Source: Desulfotomaculum sp. (GTDB lineage: Bacteria; Bacillota; Desulfotomaculia; Desulfotomaculales; Nap2-2B). From it: 64,000 nt of DNA. The DNA lies in the NCBI GenBank assembly GCA_003513005.1, contig DOTD01000030.1, forward strand, positions 19,589 to 83,588, read 5' to 3'. Under the pieces are notes generated by a model. It did not search any database. It was given only the letters and a program-made list of their open reading frames with translations, and was not told the DNA's origin. Position numbers and translations under genes: made by a program. Of this stretch, positions 8,706 to 17,256 are shown piece by piece. The first letter of the stretch is position 1; every line of letters begins with the position of its first letter.

Positions 8706-9710
8706 TTAAAACTTAATCTTAAGCCGTTCCATTACATTATCTATACGGTTAAAAATAGAATATTTTTCTGAACCTGCAAAGAGCAGGCCAACGGCCTGTT
8801 TTCCCGAATTTACAATCAGCGACCCGCTGTCACCGGGCTGTGAAAGGATATTGCTGACCACCTGGTCAGTAAATAAACCATTTTCCTCCTCACTGATACC
8901 CACTTTAATTGTCACTCCGATTGCCTGAACTTTTCCTTCTGACAATCCTGAAGTACGTCCGCTCTTTTTTACTGAGTCCCCGGGTATGACGCGGGCTACA
9001 CCTTCAATCCTGCCTATTTCCAAAACTTCTTCATCAACCAAACTTTGTTTATCCGGTTTGGCAACCGCAGCATCAATATTATTCATATCATTTGTATATT
9101 TGGTTAACCTGATATTATATCTGGGACGAACGGTATGGATGATTATATTTCCTGCCTGTAATGCCGCTGCTGCAATGGGGCATTCAACATCCTGTACAGT
9201 ATGCCGTATTGGTATGAAGCGTAATAAAGTGGCTATTTTATCTTTTGGTCCGCCGCCGTCGTGCGGACCCGGCTGCAAGATTGGATCTCCTATTGACGAT
9301 CGGCCGTCTGAGCCGTTTGTGGCGTTCGCCAGAATATGGTTGTTGCTTAAGATTAGTTTTTCCCCGGTATTTTTATCTTTCACTACTGCGCCGAATGTGC
9401 CGGCAGATATTTTATAGTGCCCGATGCTTATACCGGGACAGGCAGGACGCCAGCGATCAACCCTGTTGTCGAGCAAACGGACACGTCCGATTTCAACAAT
9501 GTCAGTATGGAGATCGCTGATTTTTCCAGGAATAATACTGCTCTTGTTTAACCTGTCCGGGGGTACTTTTTTTTCTACAAAAATAATTAATGAAAGCTGA
9601 TCTGTTTCTTCTCCCCGAATTTGTTTATATCCAACCCCAATACCTATGACATTAGCTTTAATGAACAGATCTTTACTGTACTTATTTATAGCCCTGAGAT
9701 GCCTTTCCAT
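8706..9710 (-). CDS. Trypsin-fold serine protease-like protein (NAL1-like)
   Basis: A 334-residue cytoplasmic-looking S1-fold protein. The N-terminal segment ANVIGIGVGYK (19-29) is typical of the bacterial NAL1-like group. A complete candidate triad can be read: His125 in LSNNHI, Asp213 in NIDAAVA and Ser295 in QPGDSGS. A GRTSG segment precedes the serine region, as in this family. No signal peptide or PDZ domain is present, which separates it from HtrA. It lies between yabG (upstream) and an unknown gene (downstream), all on the minus strand. Whether it is an active peptidase, and its substrate, are unknown. Confidence 0.8.
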   Translation of the reverse strand: MERHLRAINKYSKDLFIKANVIGIGVGYKQIRGEETDQLSLIIFVEKKVPPDRLNKSSIIPGKISDLHTDIVEIGRVRLLDNRVDRWRPACPGISIGHYKISAGTFGAVVKDKNTGEKLILSNNHILANATNGSDGRSSIGDPILQPGPHDGGGPKDKIATLLRFIPIRHTVQDVECPIAAAALQAGNIIIHTVRPRYNIRLTKYTNDMNNIDAAVAKPDKQSLVDEEVLEIGRIEGVARVIPGDSVKKSGRTSGLSEGKVQAIGVTIKVGISEEENGLFTDQVVSNILSQPGDSGSLIVNSGKQAVGLLFAGSEKYSIFNRIDNVMERLKIKF

Positions 9711-9781
9711 GCATTAAACCCCCCTAATTCCTAAGTCATCATATGCTGATAATCCCGGAAGGGTGTTTAATGAAAAACTGA

Positions 9782-10654
9782 TTAATAGGGAGATCTGGGA
9801 ATACCCATGCGGTATTTCCCTCTGGTTTCGATGCCGCCGATTCCCGGAAACCCGGTTATAGTTCCGTTTATTATGTCTTTTAAAGAAATAGGATCATAAA
9901 TTGATGTGTAGGCTATCTTTTCGACAACAAAAACAGGGTCAAAGGCATGAATCAGGACACGTTCGGGAGAACTTGCGAAGTTTGCGCCTGCATCTAAAAT
10001 TGCATCGTAATGCGACTGGCAGGCGCCTGCAAAAATAACCAGATCATCCTTATTTCTTTCAAATTCCCGGGCTATCCTGACGGAATCAATGAATTGAGCT
10101 GAACTGTGGTAATTTTTAAGATCAGTAAAATCCCGGGCGCCTTTTACAAGACCATCATGACCGGTAATAACAAGGATGTCCGGAATATGTTTCCGCAGTA
10201 ATTTTTCCACCTCCTGGGACTGCAATTCTTCAGAAATAAAATAACCGTTAGCCGAGATGCTTAGTTGACGATAGGTAGTAAGACAGAGTTCCAGATAATC
10301 TTCATCTCCGTCAATATGGAGAACTGAACCCGGCAGATCAAAACTTTCAATTTTATTAGGCTGGTTAACTATCCTGTTTAATTTTTCAACTTGTTCATTC
10401 TGACGCCTTGCAAAAACTCTTTTCATGTGTTCATGGTTGTTGGCCATAAACGCACGTAAATATTCTGCCACCTTACTTGCTTCAAATTTACACAGGTCAC
10501 CCAGGGGCGAATTCGCCATCAGCCGCATATCTATCCCTCTAAGACGGGCATATTCATTGCCGTCAGGGCTTGTAAAAATTTCGATTACTTTAAAGAAAAT
10601 ATCGCATCCGTATGAAATCCTTCCCACAATATCTCCCGGTTTGATTTTCTCCAT
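9782..10654 (-). CDS. yabG: Sporulation-specific protease YabG
   Basis: Cysteine protease that processes spore coat proteins late in sporulation, in the mother cell. At 290 residues it matches Bacillus YabG. Visible landmarks are the N-terminal KPGDIVGRISYGCDIFFK, a central LVITGHDG with a conserved histidine, and GACQSHYDAILDAGANFASSP with the candidate nucleophilic cysteine. An AAGGGGA site precedes the ATG by about 9 nt. Downstream on the same strand are the NAL1-like protease and an unknown gene, so this could be a small late-sporulation protease cluster, though no sporulation promoter was identified. Confidence 0.93.
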   Translation of the reverse strand: MEKIKPGDIVGRISYGCDIFFKVIEIFTSPDGNEYARLRGIDMRLMANSPLGDLCKFEASKVAEYLRAFMANNHEHMKRVFARRQNEQVEKLNRIVNQPNKIESFDLPGSVLHIDGDEDYLELCLTTYRQLSISANGYFISEELQSQEVEKLLRKHIPDILVITGHDGLVKGARDFTDLKNYHSSAQFIDSVRIAREFERNKDDLVIFAGACQSHYDAILDAGANFASSPERVLIHAFDPVFVVEKIAYTSIYDPISLKDIINGTITGFPGIGGIETRGKYRMGIPRSPY

Positions 10655-10782
10655 TGCCCTATCCCCTTAATACTATTTTTTTACAGTTTATGTTTTATGA
10701 CCGTTGAGATGTGATAACAGCTCAGGGAACTTTTTCCTTAAAAGTACATAGTTTAAATTAACAATTAAAAAGGGTGTTATTA

Positions 10783-11583
10783 TTGATAGCAGCAGTTATA
10801 CCGGTTAAAAATGAAGCAGCGACAATCAGGAAAGTTATTAGAACTGTCAGCAGTACAGAAGTTGATCTTATAATTCCTGTCTTTAACGGCTGTACGGATA
10901 GTTCCCGGGAAATAATCGAAGCAATGAACTGTGCAAAAATTTCGCCTATTCACTTTGAAAGCTCATTGGGAATAGATGTCCCAAGGTCAATAGGGGCAGC
11001 CTGGGCACACAAACTGGGGGCGGAGATAATTCTTTTTATCGACGGTGATATGGAAGGGAATATAGCCAATACTTTAAAGGGGCTTCTGTCAAGCATTTCA
11101 AGAAAGGGATTTCAGATGTCTTTAACCAACTGCTATCCCCCTGAAACGGAAAGCAAACCTTCACAGCTTGCCAGATATTTATTAAATCTACGAACAGAGC
11201 TAAACAGGAGATTGGGATTCGAAGAAGCCATCGGGAACGCTTCCCCTTCCCATGGTCCGCATGCTATTACAAGGAAATTTATTGAAAGTGTACCCTGCCA
11301 GGAACTTGCTGTTCCTCCTGTAACGCTAGCACTGGCGGCGCGCTGCCGCCTGAATGTAGGTATAGGAGCGCGTCTTCCCCATGCCAGACTTGGTTCCAGG
11401 CAAAGGGATTTTTATCACAACAAACAGATTGCTGAAACAATTATCGGGGATTGTTTGGAGGCGTTACAGGTCTTCTATGGCCATACACGGACCAGGACTC
11501 AGGACGGTAAGACTTATCTTGGATACCACACAGAAAGAAGATTTGACTTGCTGGAGGATTTTCTGAAGAAAATTTTCACTTAA
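10783..11583 (+). CDS. Family 2-like glycosyltransferase
   Basis: GT-A fold glycosyltransferase of unknown acceptor. The start MIAAVIPVKNEA is the nucleotide-sugar binding strand, and the metal-binding DXD is in LFIDGDMEG (near residue 86). Catalytic-region residues lie around NASPSHGPHAITRKF. About 266 residues from a TTG at 10783, which follows an AAGGG site; the frame is open to a GTG three codons earlier. It resembles glucosyl-3-phosphoglycerate/mannosyl-type GT2 enzymes, but a specific donor cannot be assigned. It is alone on the plus strand between yabG and the YkuK-family gene, converging with the latter (4 bp between stops). Confidence 0.75.
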   Translation: MIAAVIPVKNEAATIRKVIRTVSSTEVDLIIPVFNGCTDSSREIIEAMNCAKISPIHFESSLGIDVPRSIGAAWAHKLGAEIILFIDGDMEGNIANTLKGLLSSISRKGFQMSLTNCYPPETESKPSQLARYLLNLRTELNRRLGFEEAIGNASPSHGPHAITRKFIESVPCQELAVPPVTLALAARCRLNVGIGARLPHARLGSRQRDFYHNKQIAETIIGDCLEALQVFYGHTRTRTQDGKTYLGYHTERRFDLLEDFLKKIFT

Positions 11584-11587
11584 CAGC

Positions 11588-12058
11588 TTACTTTGTATGT
11601 TTATCAGCAACGCTTGAAGCTCCAAAGGCTTCGGGTTTAATTTTTGCCTGGAAACCGCTGCCGGTCACCATTCCAACAACTTCTCTGATTAAATCCCGGG
11701 TTTCTCCCTGTCTTCCCACATCAATATGGATTTCTACTTCAGTGTCATCAAGTCCGCATTCAGAAAGTGATTTTGCGACTAAACCACCCATTTCGAGGCT
11801 CAAAGATGTTTCATAAAATATTTTTTGCCTCAAACTCTTGATTCTACGCTGAAGCTTTTTGCGGTAAAAATAGCGCGCTCCCTTGCCAAGCCTGTGGATG
11901 ATTATTGCTGTGACAAAACAGGAATCCTGCTTAACCTGGGAGTCTGTGCCGATAATTATCTTGTACATCGAAGTCGGCAAACCCCTAATATAACTTACTA
12001 TCTCAGACATCATCTCATTAAAGACGAGCCTGCCTTTGGTGGGGCTAATAAAATACAT
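11588..12058 (-). CDS. YkuK-family (DUF458) ribonuclease H-like protein
   Basis: A 156-residue protein of the YkuK/DUF458 family, predicted to have a ribonuclease H-like fold; biochemical function is not established. It shows the family beginning YFISPTKGRLVFNEM, the acidic motif IIGTDSQVK, and the C-terminal IHIDVGRQGETRDLIREVVGM and EAFGASSVADKHT segments. Length is typical. It lies downstream of rsmA on the same strand, about 39 bp after that gene's end. Confidence 0.85.
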   Translation of the reverse strand: MYFISPTKGRLVFNEMMSEIVSYIRGLPTSMYKIIIGTDSQVKQDSCFVTAIIIHRLGKGARYFYRKKLQRRIKSLRQKIFYETSLSLEMGGLVAKSLSECGLDDTEVEIHIDVGRQGETRDLIREVVGMVTGSGFQAKIKPEAFGASSVADKHTK

Positions 12059-12097
12059 CTTTATACCTCCCCCTGTATCATATGCTTATATATTTGT

Positions 12098-12988
12098 CTA
12101 TGTCTTATAATCCCAGCATCGCCGGCAAATATCTGAAAACTCTTTTAGACTAAGAGTTTCCCCCCTTCTGCAGGGATCAATCCCTACAGAGTGTATTATC
12201 TCTTTCCATTGCTGACGGCTAAGACCGGGTATTAAGTAACCGTCTGAGAGAGCGTTTAAAACGGTTTTCCGTCTTTTGCCGAAGGCGCCGCGTACAAGTC
12301 TAAAAAAAAGATCCTCTTCAGGAACATTTACCAGCGGAGCTTTCCGCTTGGCGAGAAGAACGACTGCCGATTCCACTTCCGGACGCGGGTAAAATACAGT
12401 ACGAGGTACCATAAATAAAACTTCGGGAACCGTATAATATTGGACAGCAACACTTAAAATACCGTAATCCCTGCTGCAGGGAACTGAGATCAGACGCGAG
12501 GCAACTTCACGCTGAACCATTAAAATTAAGGAACTATAATTGAAATTCTTACGCAGCAGGTACATAAGGATTGGTGTTGTAATACTGTAGGGCAGGTTGG
12601 AAATCACTTTATAGGCTTTGTGACTGTAAGCAGGCAAATCCTTGCATTTATGATCGACTAGGTTATCGAAATCCACTTTGAGCGCATCTTCAAAGACCAG
12701 GTCTACATTGTCAATTCCATCAAGCGTTTCTTTCAAGATAGGTGAAAGTCTTTGATCCAGTTCAACAGCGATCACTCTTTTTACACATCTTGCCAGAACA
12801 GAGGTCAGCGTACCTGCTCCAGGACCAATTTCTACAACCACGTCATCATGGGACAGATTTGAGGAATCAATTATCTTGCGGATAATATTGCCGTCCAGAA
12901 GGAAGTTTTGACCTAATCCCTTGTGGAATTTGAAGTTAAATCTGCTCATAATCTCCTTTAGATTATGTGAAGAATCTGGTTCGGACAT
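12098..12988 (-). CDS. rsmA: 16S rRNA dimethyladenosine transferase
   Basis: Dimethylates two adjacent adenines in the 3' terminal hairpin of 16S rRNA (A1518/A1519 in E. coli numbering) using S-adenosylmethionine, late in small-subunit maturation. Motifs: KGLGQNFLLDG at the start, SAM-binding VVEIGPGAGTLT, the base-binding SNLPYSITTPI, and the C-terminal RRKTVLNAL. 296 residues is slightly longer than the usual 270-290. GGAGG precedes the ATG. In many Firmicutes rsmA follows rnmV near yabG; here it is close to yabG but separated by two genes. Confidence 0.96.
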   Translation of the reverse strand: MSEPDSSHNLKEIMSRFNFKFHKGLGQNFLLDGNIIRKIIDSSNLSHDDVVVEIGPGAGTLTSVLARCVKRVIAVELDQRLSPILKETLDGIDNVDLVFEDALKVDFDNLVDHKCKDLPAYSHKAYKVISNLPYSITTPILMYLLRKNFNYSSLILMVQREVASRLISVPCSRDYGILSVAVQYYTVPEVLFMVPRTVFYPRPEVESAVVLLAKRKAPLVNVPEEDLFFRLVRGAFGKRRKTVLNALSDGYLIPGLSRQQWKEIIHSVGIDPCRRGETLSLKEFSDICRRCWDYKT

Positions 12989-13072
12989 TTACAGCCTCCG
13001 CAATAAAATCCTGTAATAGGATCTTTACGCGTATTCTTTCTAAACAGCTAAATTTTTAAGCAAAAATACTTA

Positions 13073-13876
13073 TTATATTTTAACCATTTTTAGACGACGG
13101 CCTGAAAAGACGGCTATTTCCCTGTAGTCAGCCTCTTTAAGATACAAAGCGGCTTCTTTCCAATCTTCTCCAACCTGCTCAGGAAAATGAGCGTCAGAAC
13201 CCACAGTCACAGGCACATCGTATTTTTTAAACAACCGCAGCAATTCCAATGAAGGATAAATCTCCCTTGCAGGATACCTTAAACCCGCTGTATTTATTTC
13301 CGCGCACACACCTGATTTTGCAAAGATCACCGCTGTCTGCTCATAAAGAAAAGCAAGATTTCTTTTAGGACGGTAGCCGAATTTTTTGATCAGGTCCGGG
13401 TGAGCCATAATATTAAAAAAGCCGGACTGGGCAGCGCTTTGCAGACAGGAGAAATAAGACGTATAGATCTCATCAATGTTTATATGTTCATAATCATTTT
13501 TTGTAGCCGGGTTATCAACCGCCCAGCCACCGACGAAATGTACAGAACCCAGAACATAATCAAAAGGATACATGTCAAGCAGCCTGTTCAATGCCGTATC
13601 ATTGCCGGGTATGTAGTCGGCTTCAATTCCAAGTTTGATGCTGAGATCACTGTACTTTTCCTGCAGCTTAATAACCTTTGCCATATAAAGGGGTAATTCC
13701 TGTTCACTCATTGCCAAACCGGGATTGCGCTCGCTTTCGGGCAGCCAATACATGGGCAGATGATCTGAAAAACCTAATTCCTGCAGACCCTTTAAGCGGG
13801 CAGCTTCAATATAATCTTCCATCTCTCCCGAAGCATGGCCGCAAAGATTTGTATGACAGTGGTAATCAGGAAACAA
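13073..13876 (-). CDS. PHP-domain phosphatase, histidinol-phosphatase (HisJ/HisK) family
   Basis: Predicted metal-dependent phosphoesterase. HisJ-type enzymes hydrolyse histidinol phosphate in histidine synthesis. PHP motifs: DYHCHTNLCGH (His6, His8), FSDHLP, a conserved GIEADY and LGSVHF, MAHPDLI, and the late GSDAHFPEQVG. Length 267 is normal. The start is a TTG preceded by AAGGAGAG. It follows the MetE/UroD-like gene by 17 bp on the same strand, so the pair is probably cotranscribed. No other his gene is present, so the histidine role is from family only. Confidence 0.85.
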   Translation of the reverse strand: MFPDYHCHTNLCGHASGEMEDYIEAARLKGLQELGFSDHLPMYWLPESERNPGLAMSEQELPLYMAKVIKLQEKYSDLSIKLGIEADYIPGNDTALNRLLDMYPFDYVLGSVHFVGGWAVDNPATKNDYEHINIDEIYTSYFSCLQSAAQSGFFNIMAHPDLIKKFGYRPKRNLAFLYEQTAVIFAKSGVCAEINTAGLRYPAREIYPSLELLRLFKKYDVPVTVGSDAHFPEQVGEDWKEAALYLKEADYREIAVFSGRRLKMVKI

Positions 13877-13893
13877 AAAAACACTCTCCTTAG

Positions 13894-14964
13894 CTATAAT
13901 TCCACTCTTATTTTATCAGATATCTGGCTGTTAAGCTGATAAATTCTCTCTGTCAGCTCTTTTGATAACAAACCTGTACCGCAGGCCGGTGTAATCATAG
14001 ACTGTTTTTTTAATACTTCCATATCCATACCTCTGTTGACAAGTTCCTGCCATAGCTTTTTTAATAATAAAAGCAAACTATCATCAGTAACTTTAAATGC
14101 ATCCTCGTTGGTTGGAACAATCCCCCAGGCCATAACACAACCCCGGTCTAAAAAACTTTTCATCTCTTGGGCGCAATGTAATAAAGAGTCTCCATAATTA
14201 TAGACATCAAGGCTCACAATATCCAAATCAACTCCAAAAAGCAGCGACCAGTCAACTTCGTCACAGGAATGTACGCCTGCATGTGCACCGGACTCGTGTA
14301 TCGATTTAACAATTGCAGAAATATCGTTTTGGATCATTTCCGTGGATATCGTTATATAGCTTACCTGACCATAGACGCTAATTGCAGGCTCGTCAATAAA
14401 CACTATCACAGGCTGTCCCAAAGCGGCCAATTTATTCGCCTGCCAGCGGGCATGCATGGCCAGTGACTTAACAAGAATATCGCGAAGCTGCTCGTCATAG
14501 TAGGCCTGACGCCCTTTTTCATCTTTTATTTGAAAACCAACAGTCAAAGGACCTGTTAACTGCCCCTTAAAATAAACTGCTTCTGTATGGCCTTCCTTAC
14601 CGATTAATTCCTCAAAAGCGTAGAAACCGGCTGCCGCTGACCTGGGAAATGAAAATTGCTCCAGTGCTTCAGGATTTCCGGATTCCGCTTCAAGATAAAG
14701 TGAATAAAAACAAGTTAGTCTGTCGATCCAATCCGGATGAGCCGTATCAAAATATGCCTGTCCATCTTTAATGCTTAACAATTCCGATTTAACCAACGGA
14801 TAAAGATATTGAAAGACAAAACCTTCCTGTTCTCCCTTCCCGGGCAGTTGCGGCCAGTGCGGGATCTTTGGAAGACTCTTCAGTACAAAATTGACGGCTT
14901 CATATTCATCTAAAAAGGGAAGGCTCCCAATTCCTGTCGCCAGTCCATTGATAGGTAGTACCAT
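13894..14964 (-). CDS. UroD/MetE-fold protein (methionine synthase II-like, COG0620)
   Basis: A 356-residue protein with the (beta/alpha)8 fold shared by cobalamin-independent methionine synthase and uroporphyrinogen decarboxylase. Seen: GIGSLPFLDEYEAV at the start, GQLTGPLTVGFQI, VIFIDEPAISVYG, GVHSCDEVDW with candidate zinc ligands His/Cys, and a late ACGTGLLS cysteine. It lacks the N-terminal half of full MetE (about 750 aa). Similar proteins in anaerobes act with corrinoid methyltransfer or are uncharacterised. I set the ATG at 14964 behind GGGGG; the frame stays open to 15144 only through a GC-rich non-family segment. Confidence 0.8.
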   Translation of the reverse strand: MVLPINGLATGIGSLPFLDEYEAVNFVLKSLPKIPHWPQLPGKGEQEGFVFQYLYPLVKSELLSIKDGQAYFDTAHPDWIDRLTCFYSLYLEAESGNPEALEQFSFPRSAAAGFYAFEELIGKEGHTEAVYFKGQLTGPLTVGFQIKDEKGRQAYYDEQLRDILVKSLAMHARWQANKLAALGQPVIVFIDEPAISVYGQVSYITISTEMIQNDISAIVKSIHESGAHAGVHSCDEVDWSLLFGVDLDIVSLDVYNYGDSLLHCAQEMKSFLDRGCVMAWGIVPTNEDAFKVTDDSLLLLLKKLWQELVNRGMDMEVLKKQSMITPACGTGLLSKELTERIYQLNSQISDKIRVEL

Positions 14965-15215
14965 TGTAACCCCCAATAAGTTCACATCATATACGATGTC
15001 AGTTAATGCTCGGTAGTATATCTCGCGCCTGCCATGCCGCCTTTGTAGCGCCGCCTGGTTCTGTCCGAAGCGAACCGTTGGCGATGCAGGCACGGAGCAC
15101 CTGAGCAAACCATGACAACGACGGCCTGAGGCTAACATGCGCACGTATGCAGTTAACCTCCCTAATGCAAGTTATTTCTAATAGGAAGTAGTAGGATGGA
15201 GTTAAATGTCTTCTC
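14965..15215. other. Gene-free region with a GC-rich segment of unknown origin
   Basis: The first part is the leader of the MetE/UroD-like gene. A segment at about 15020-15140 is clearly more GC-rich than the flanks and translates to an Arg-rich peptide with no family resemblance, so the open frame there is probably fortuitous. It adjoins the 49-bp tandem repeat and may be debris of a mobile element. No terminal inverted repeats or transposase were seen. Confidence 0.4.
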
Positions 15216-15313
15216 TAATAAGTCAATTTTCAAAATAAGTCAAGCCTGACCCCGTTGTGCTTAATAATAAGTCAATTTTCAAAATAAGTCAAGCCTGACC
15301 CCGTTGTGCTTAA
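15216..15313. repeat. Perfect tandem duplication of a 49-bp unit
   Basis: Two identical 49-bp copies, 15216-15264 and 15265-15313. Each unit contains AAGTCAAGCCTGACCCCGTT and two AATAAGTCAA-type submotifs. The element ends eight bases before the stop codon of the patatin gene (minus strand). It has no hairpin typical of a terminator. The GGGGTCAGGCTTGACTT motif (other strand) resembles dispersed intergenic repeats I associate with IS200/REP-type elements, but that link is from memory. Confidence 0.9.
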
Positions 15314-15321
15314 AATTGTGT

Positions 15322-16227
15322 TTAGCTTTCGAGAAGCTTCCGGATTTGAGGAATGCATTCCAATGCTGCCTTTTCCCCTTGTTCTATACAATATGGGATG
15401 AGATCAAAATCCCAGGGAGCGACATTTTTTAGTAATGGTCTAATAACAAGGTCAGCATAGTCCCCGAGTTCGTTATTAATTCTTTTCGAGGCAATTATAT
15501 CCAGGGATTGACTAAGTAATTGAAAGATATTATTAATTTTCTTATACGGTTCGCCATCGTAACCGACATCTATGGCGATCACTCTTTCCGCTCCTATAAG
15601 GGAAACTACTTCCACAGGTATATTTGCTCTCAAGCCTCCATCAACTAGAAGGCGGATCCCAATCTTTTTCGGTGTAAAGAAACCGGGAACCGCACAACTT
15701 GCCACTACGGCATCGGAAATATTGACTCCTCTGATAAAAACAATATCATGTGAATTCCTTAAGTGTTCATACTCCGTGTCGCCGCTAACAAAAACTATTC
15801 TTTGTCCTGTATTGACATCCACAGAGGTTATCGCCAGAGCTGTTCCAAGATCGTAAAATGTCTTTCTCTCCAGTTCTCCTTCCAGCCATGCTTTCAGTCT
15901 TTTTCCTGATGTCAAACCCAAAGGAACTTTTATATAAAAAGGCAGTTTAAAAAAATCCAGTAAAGCAGCCATAGCCATTCCGCCGAGGTTGATAATCGTT
16001 GAACACAGGTCGTAAAAACAACCTGGTTTTAATTTCAAAGCAATTTTCTCAAGCCTCTCCGGACTCCATCCTGAGCAATACAAAGACGCTATAATACTGC
16101 CGGCGCTGGTACCGGCAACCATATCCGGTTTAAAACCTTCTCTGGCAAGTACTTTTAAAACTCCGATATGCGCTGCTCCCCGCAAAAAGCCCCCGCCAAG
16201 AGCTATTCCAAACTTTCTCCGTGCCAA
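15322..16227 (-). CDS. Patatin-like phospholipase family protein (RssA-like)
   Basis: Predicted serine acyl hydrolase with a Ser-Asp dyad. The oxyanion loop is GGGFLRGAAHIGVL (11-24), the nucleophile elbow GTSAGS (Ser41), and the catalytic aspartate DGG (Asp196). 301 residues. No signal peptide, so it probably acts on cytosolic or inner-face membrane lipids. It is alone between the tandem repeat and the rpsI gene, on the same strand as the ribosomal genes but about 125 bp downstream of rpsI. Confidence 0.9.
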   Translation of the reverse strand: MARRKFGIALGGGFLRGAAHIGVLKVLAREGFKPDMVAGTSAGSIIASLYCSGWSPERLEKIALKLKPGCFYDLCSTIINLGGMAMAALLDFFKLPFYIKVPLGLTSGKRLKAWLEGELERKTFYDLGTALAITSVDVNTGQRIVFVSGDTEYEHLRNSHDIVFIRGVNISDAVVASCAVPGFFTPKKIGIRLLVDGGLRANIPVEVVSLIGAERVIAIDVGYDGEPYKKINNIFQLLSQSLDIIASKRINNELGDYADLVIRPLLKNVAPWDFDLIPYCIEQGEKAALECIPQIRKLLES

Positions 16228-16352
16228 ATCTGTTCACCCACTCCGTTGTTTCTATAGATAAAATATGTAAATCTTAAAAATAAGTTACCTTAGCACTAAC
16301 GGTTTGGGTGTTTTAAAATAACAAAAAGCAAGAAACAGTCCGGCAAATAAAA

Positions 16353-16745
16353 TTACCGCTTGGAGTATTGCGGCGCCCGGCGCGCTTTCTTTAAACCATA
16401 TTTTCTGCGTTCCTTCATTCTCGGATCCCTGGTCAGAAAACCAGCACGTTTTAACGCACTCCTAAGGTTGGGATCAGCCTGCAGCAGTGCGCGGGCAATA
16501 CCCTGCCTCAAGGCGCCTGCCTGGCCGCTTACTCCTCCGCCATGTACAAATGCTTTTACATTAAAGAGAACTCCCGTTCCGGTTATTTCAAGAGGTTGCC
16601 TGACCACTATTTCTAATATCTTCCTGCTAAAATATTTTTCTATATTATGATTATTTACCTGTACTTTCCCATCACCTGGATAAAGGTAAACTCTTGCTAT
16701 AGCTTCCTTTCTCCTGCCGGTGCCATAAAAACTTACCTGATCCAT
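16353..16745 (-). CDS. rpsI: 30S ribosomal protein S9
   Basis: Small-subunit head protein whose C-terminal tail reaches the P-site tRNA. 130 residues, with YGTGRRKEAIARVYL near the start, GGGVSGQAGALRQGIARALL in the middle, and the basic C-terminus ending in Ser-Lys-Arg (consensus YSKR). It follows rplM by 25 bp; the rplM-rpsI pair closes the ribosomal cluster. Confidence 0.98.
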   Translation of the reverse strand: MDQVSFYGTGRRKEAIARVYLYPGDGKVQVNNHNIEKYFSRKILEIVVRQPLEITGTGVLFNVKAFVHGGGVSGQAGALRQGIARALLQADPNLRSALKRAGFLTRDPRMKERRKYGLKKARRAPQYSKR

Positions 16746-16770
16746 TCCAAATACCTACTTTCTAAAAAGA

Positions 16771-17202
16771 TTATATCGGCCACTGGCCTGGTTTTTGCGC
16801 CTGATGCGGATGTGTTGGTCCAGAATATACACGCAGTTTTTTTGCCATGGAGGACCCAAGCCTATTATGGGGAAGCATTCCTATAATAGCCTTTTTAACC
16901 ACAAATTCCGGCTTTGTCTGCATAAGCTTGGCATAGCTGGTTTCTTTAAAACCGCCAGGGTAGCCTGTATGATGCTTCTTAATTTTTTTATTCAGCTTAT
17001 TTCCCGTCAGAACTATCTTATCTGCGTTAATTATAATAACATGATCACCTGTATCAACGTGCGGTGTGAAAAGAGGGTGGTGTTTTCCACGTAAGATTTT
17101 AGTCGCTTCTACCGCCAGCCTTCCTAAAATCTTTCCCTGCGCATCAATGACAAACCATTTCCGCGTGATATCCTTTTCTTTGGCCATGAATGTTCTTGTC
17201 AT
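16771..17202 (-). CDS. rplM: 50S ribosomal protein L13
   Basis: Early-assembly large-subunit protein. 143 residues, with KWFVIDAQGKILGRLA, the GDHVIIINADKIVLTG core, KKHHTGYPGG and HNRLGSSMAKKLRVY. AAGGAGG lies 7 nt upstream of the ATG. It lies 54 bp after truA, too close for a separate L13 leader RNA, and none was seen. Confidence 0.98.
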   Translation of the reverse strand: MTRTFMAKEKDITRKWFVIDAQGKILGRLAVEATKILRGKHHPLFTPHVDTGDHVIIINADKIVLTGNKLNKKIKKHHTGYPGGFKETSYAKLMQTKPEFVVKKAIIGMLPHNRLGSSMAKKLRVYSGPTHPHQAQKPGQWPI

Positions 17203-17256
17203 CTAGAATCCTCCTTGTGGCTTTCCAATCTTATCTTAAAACAGGCTGCCGCTCTA

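Noticed and set aside
14965..15144. N-terminal extension of the MetE/UroD-like protein
   Set aside because: Arg-rich and unlike the family; the ATG at 14964 has a ribosome-binding site.
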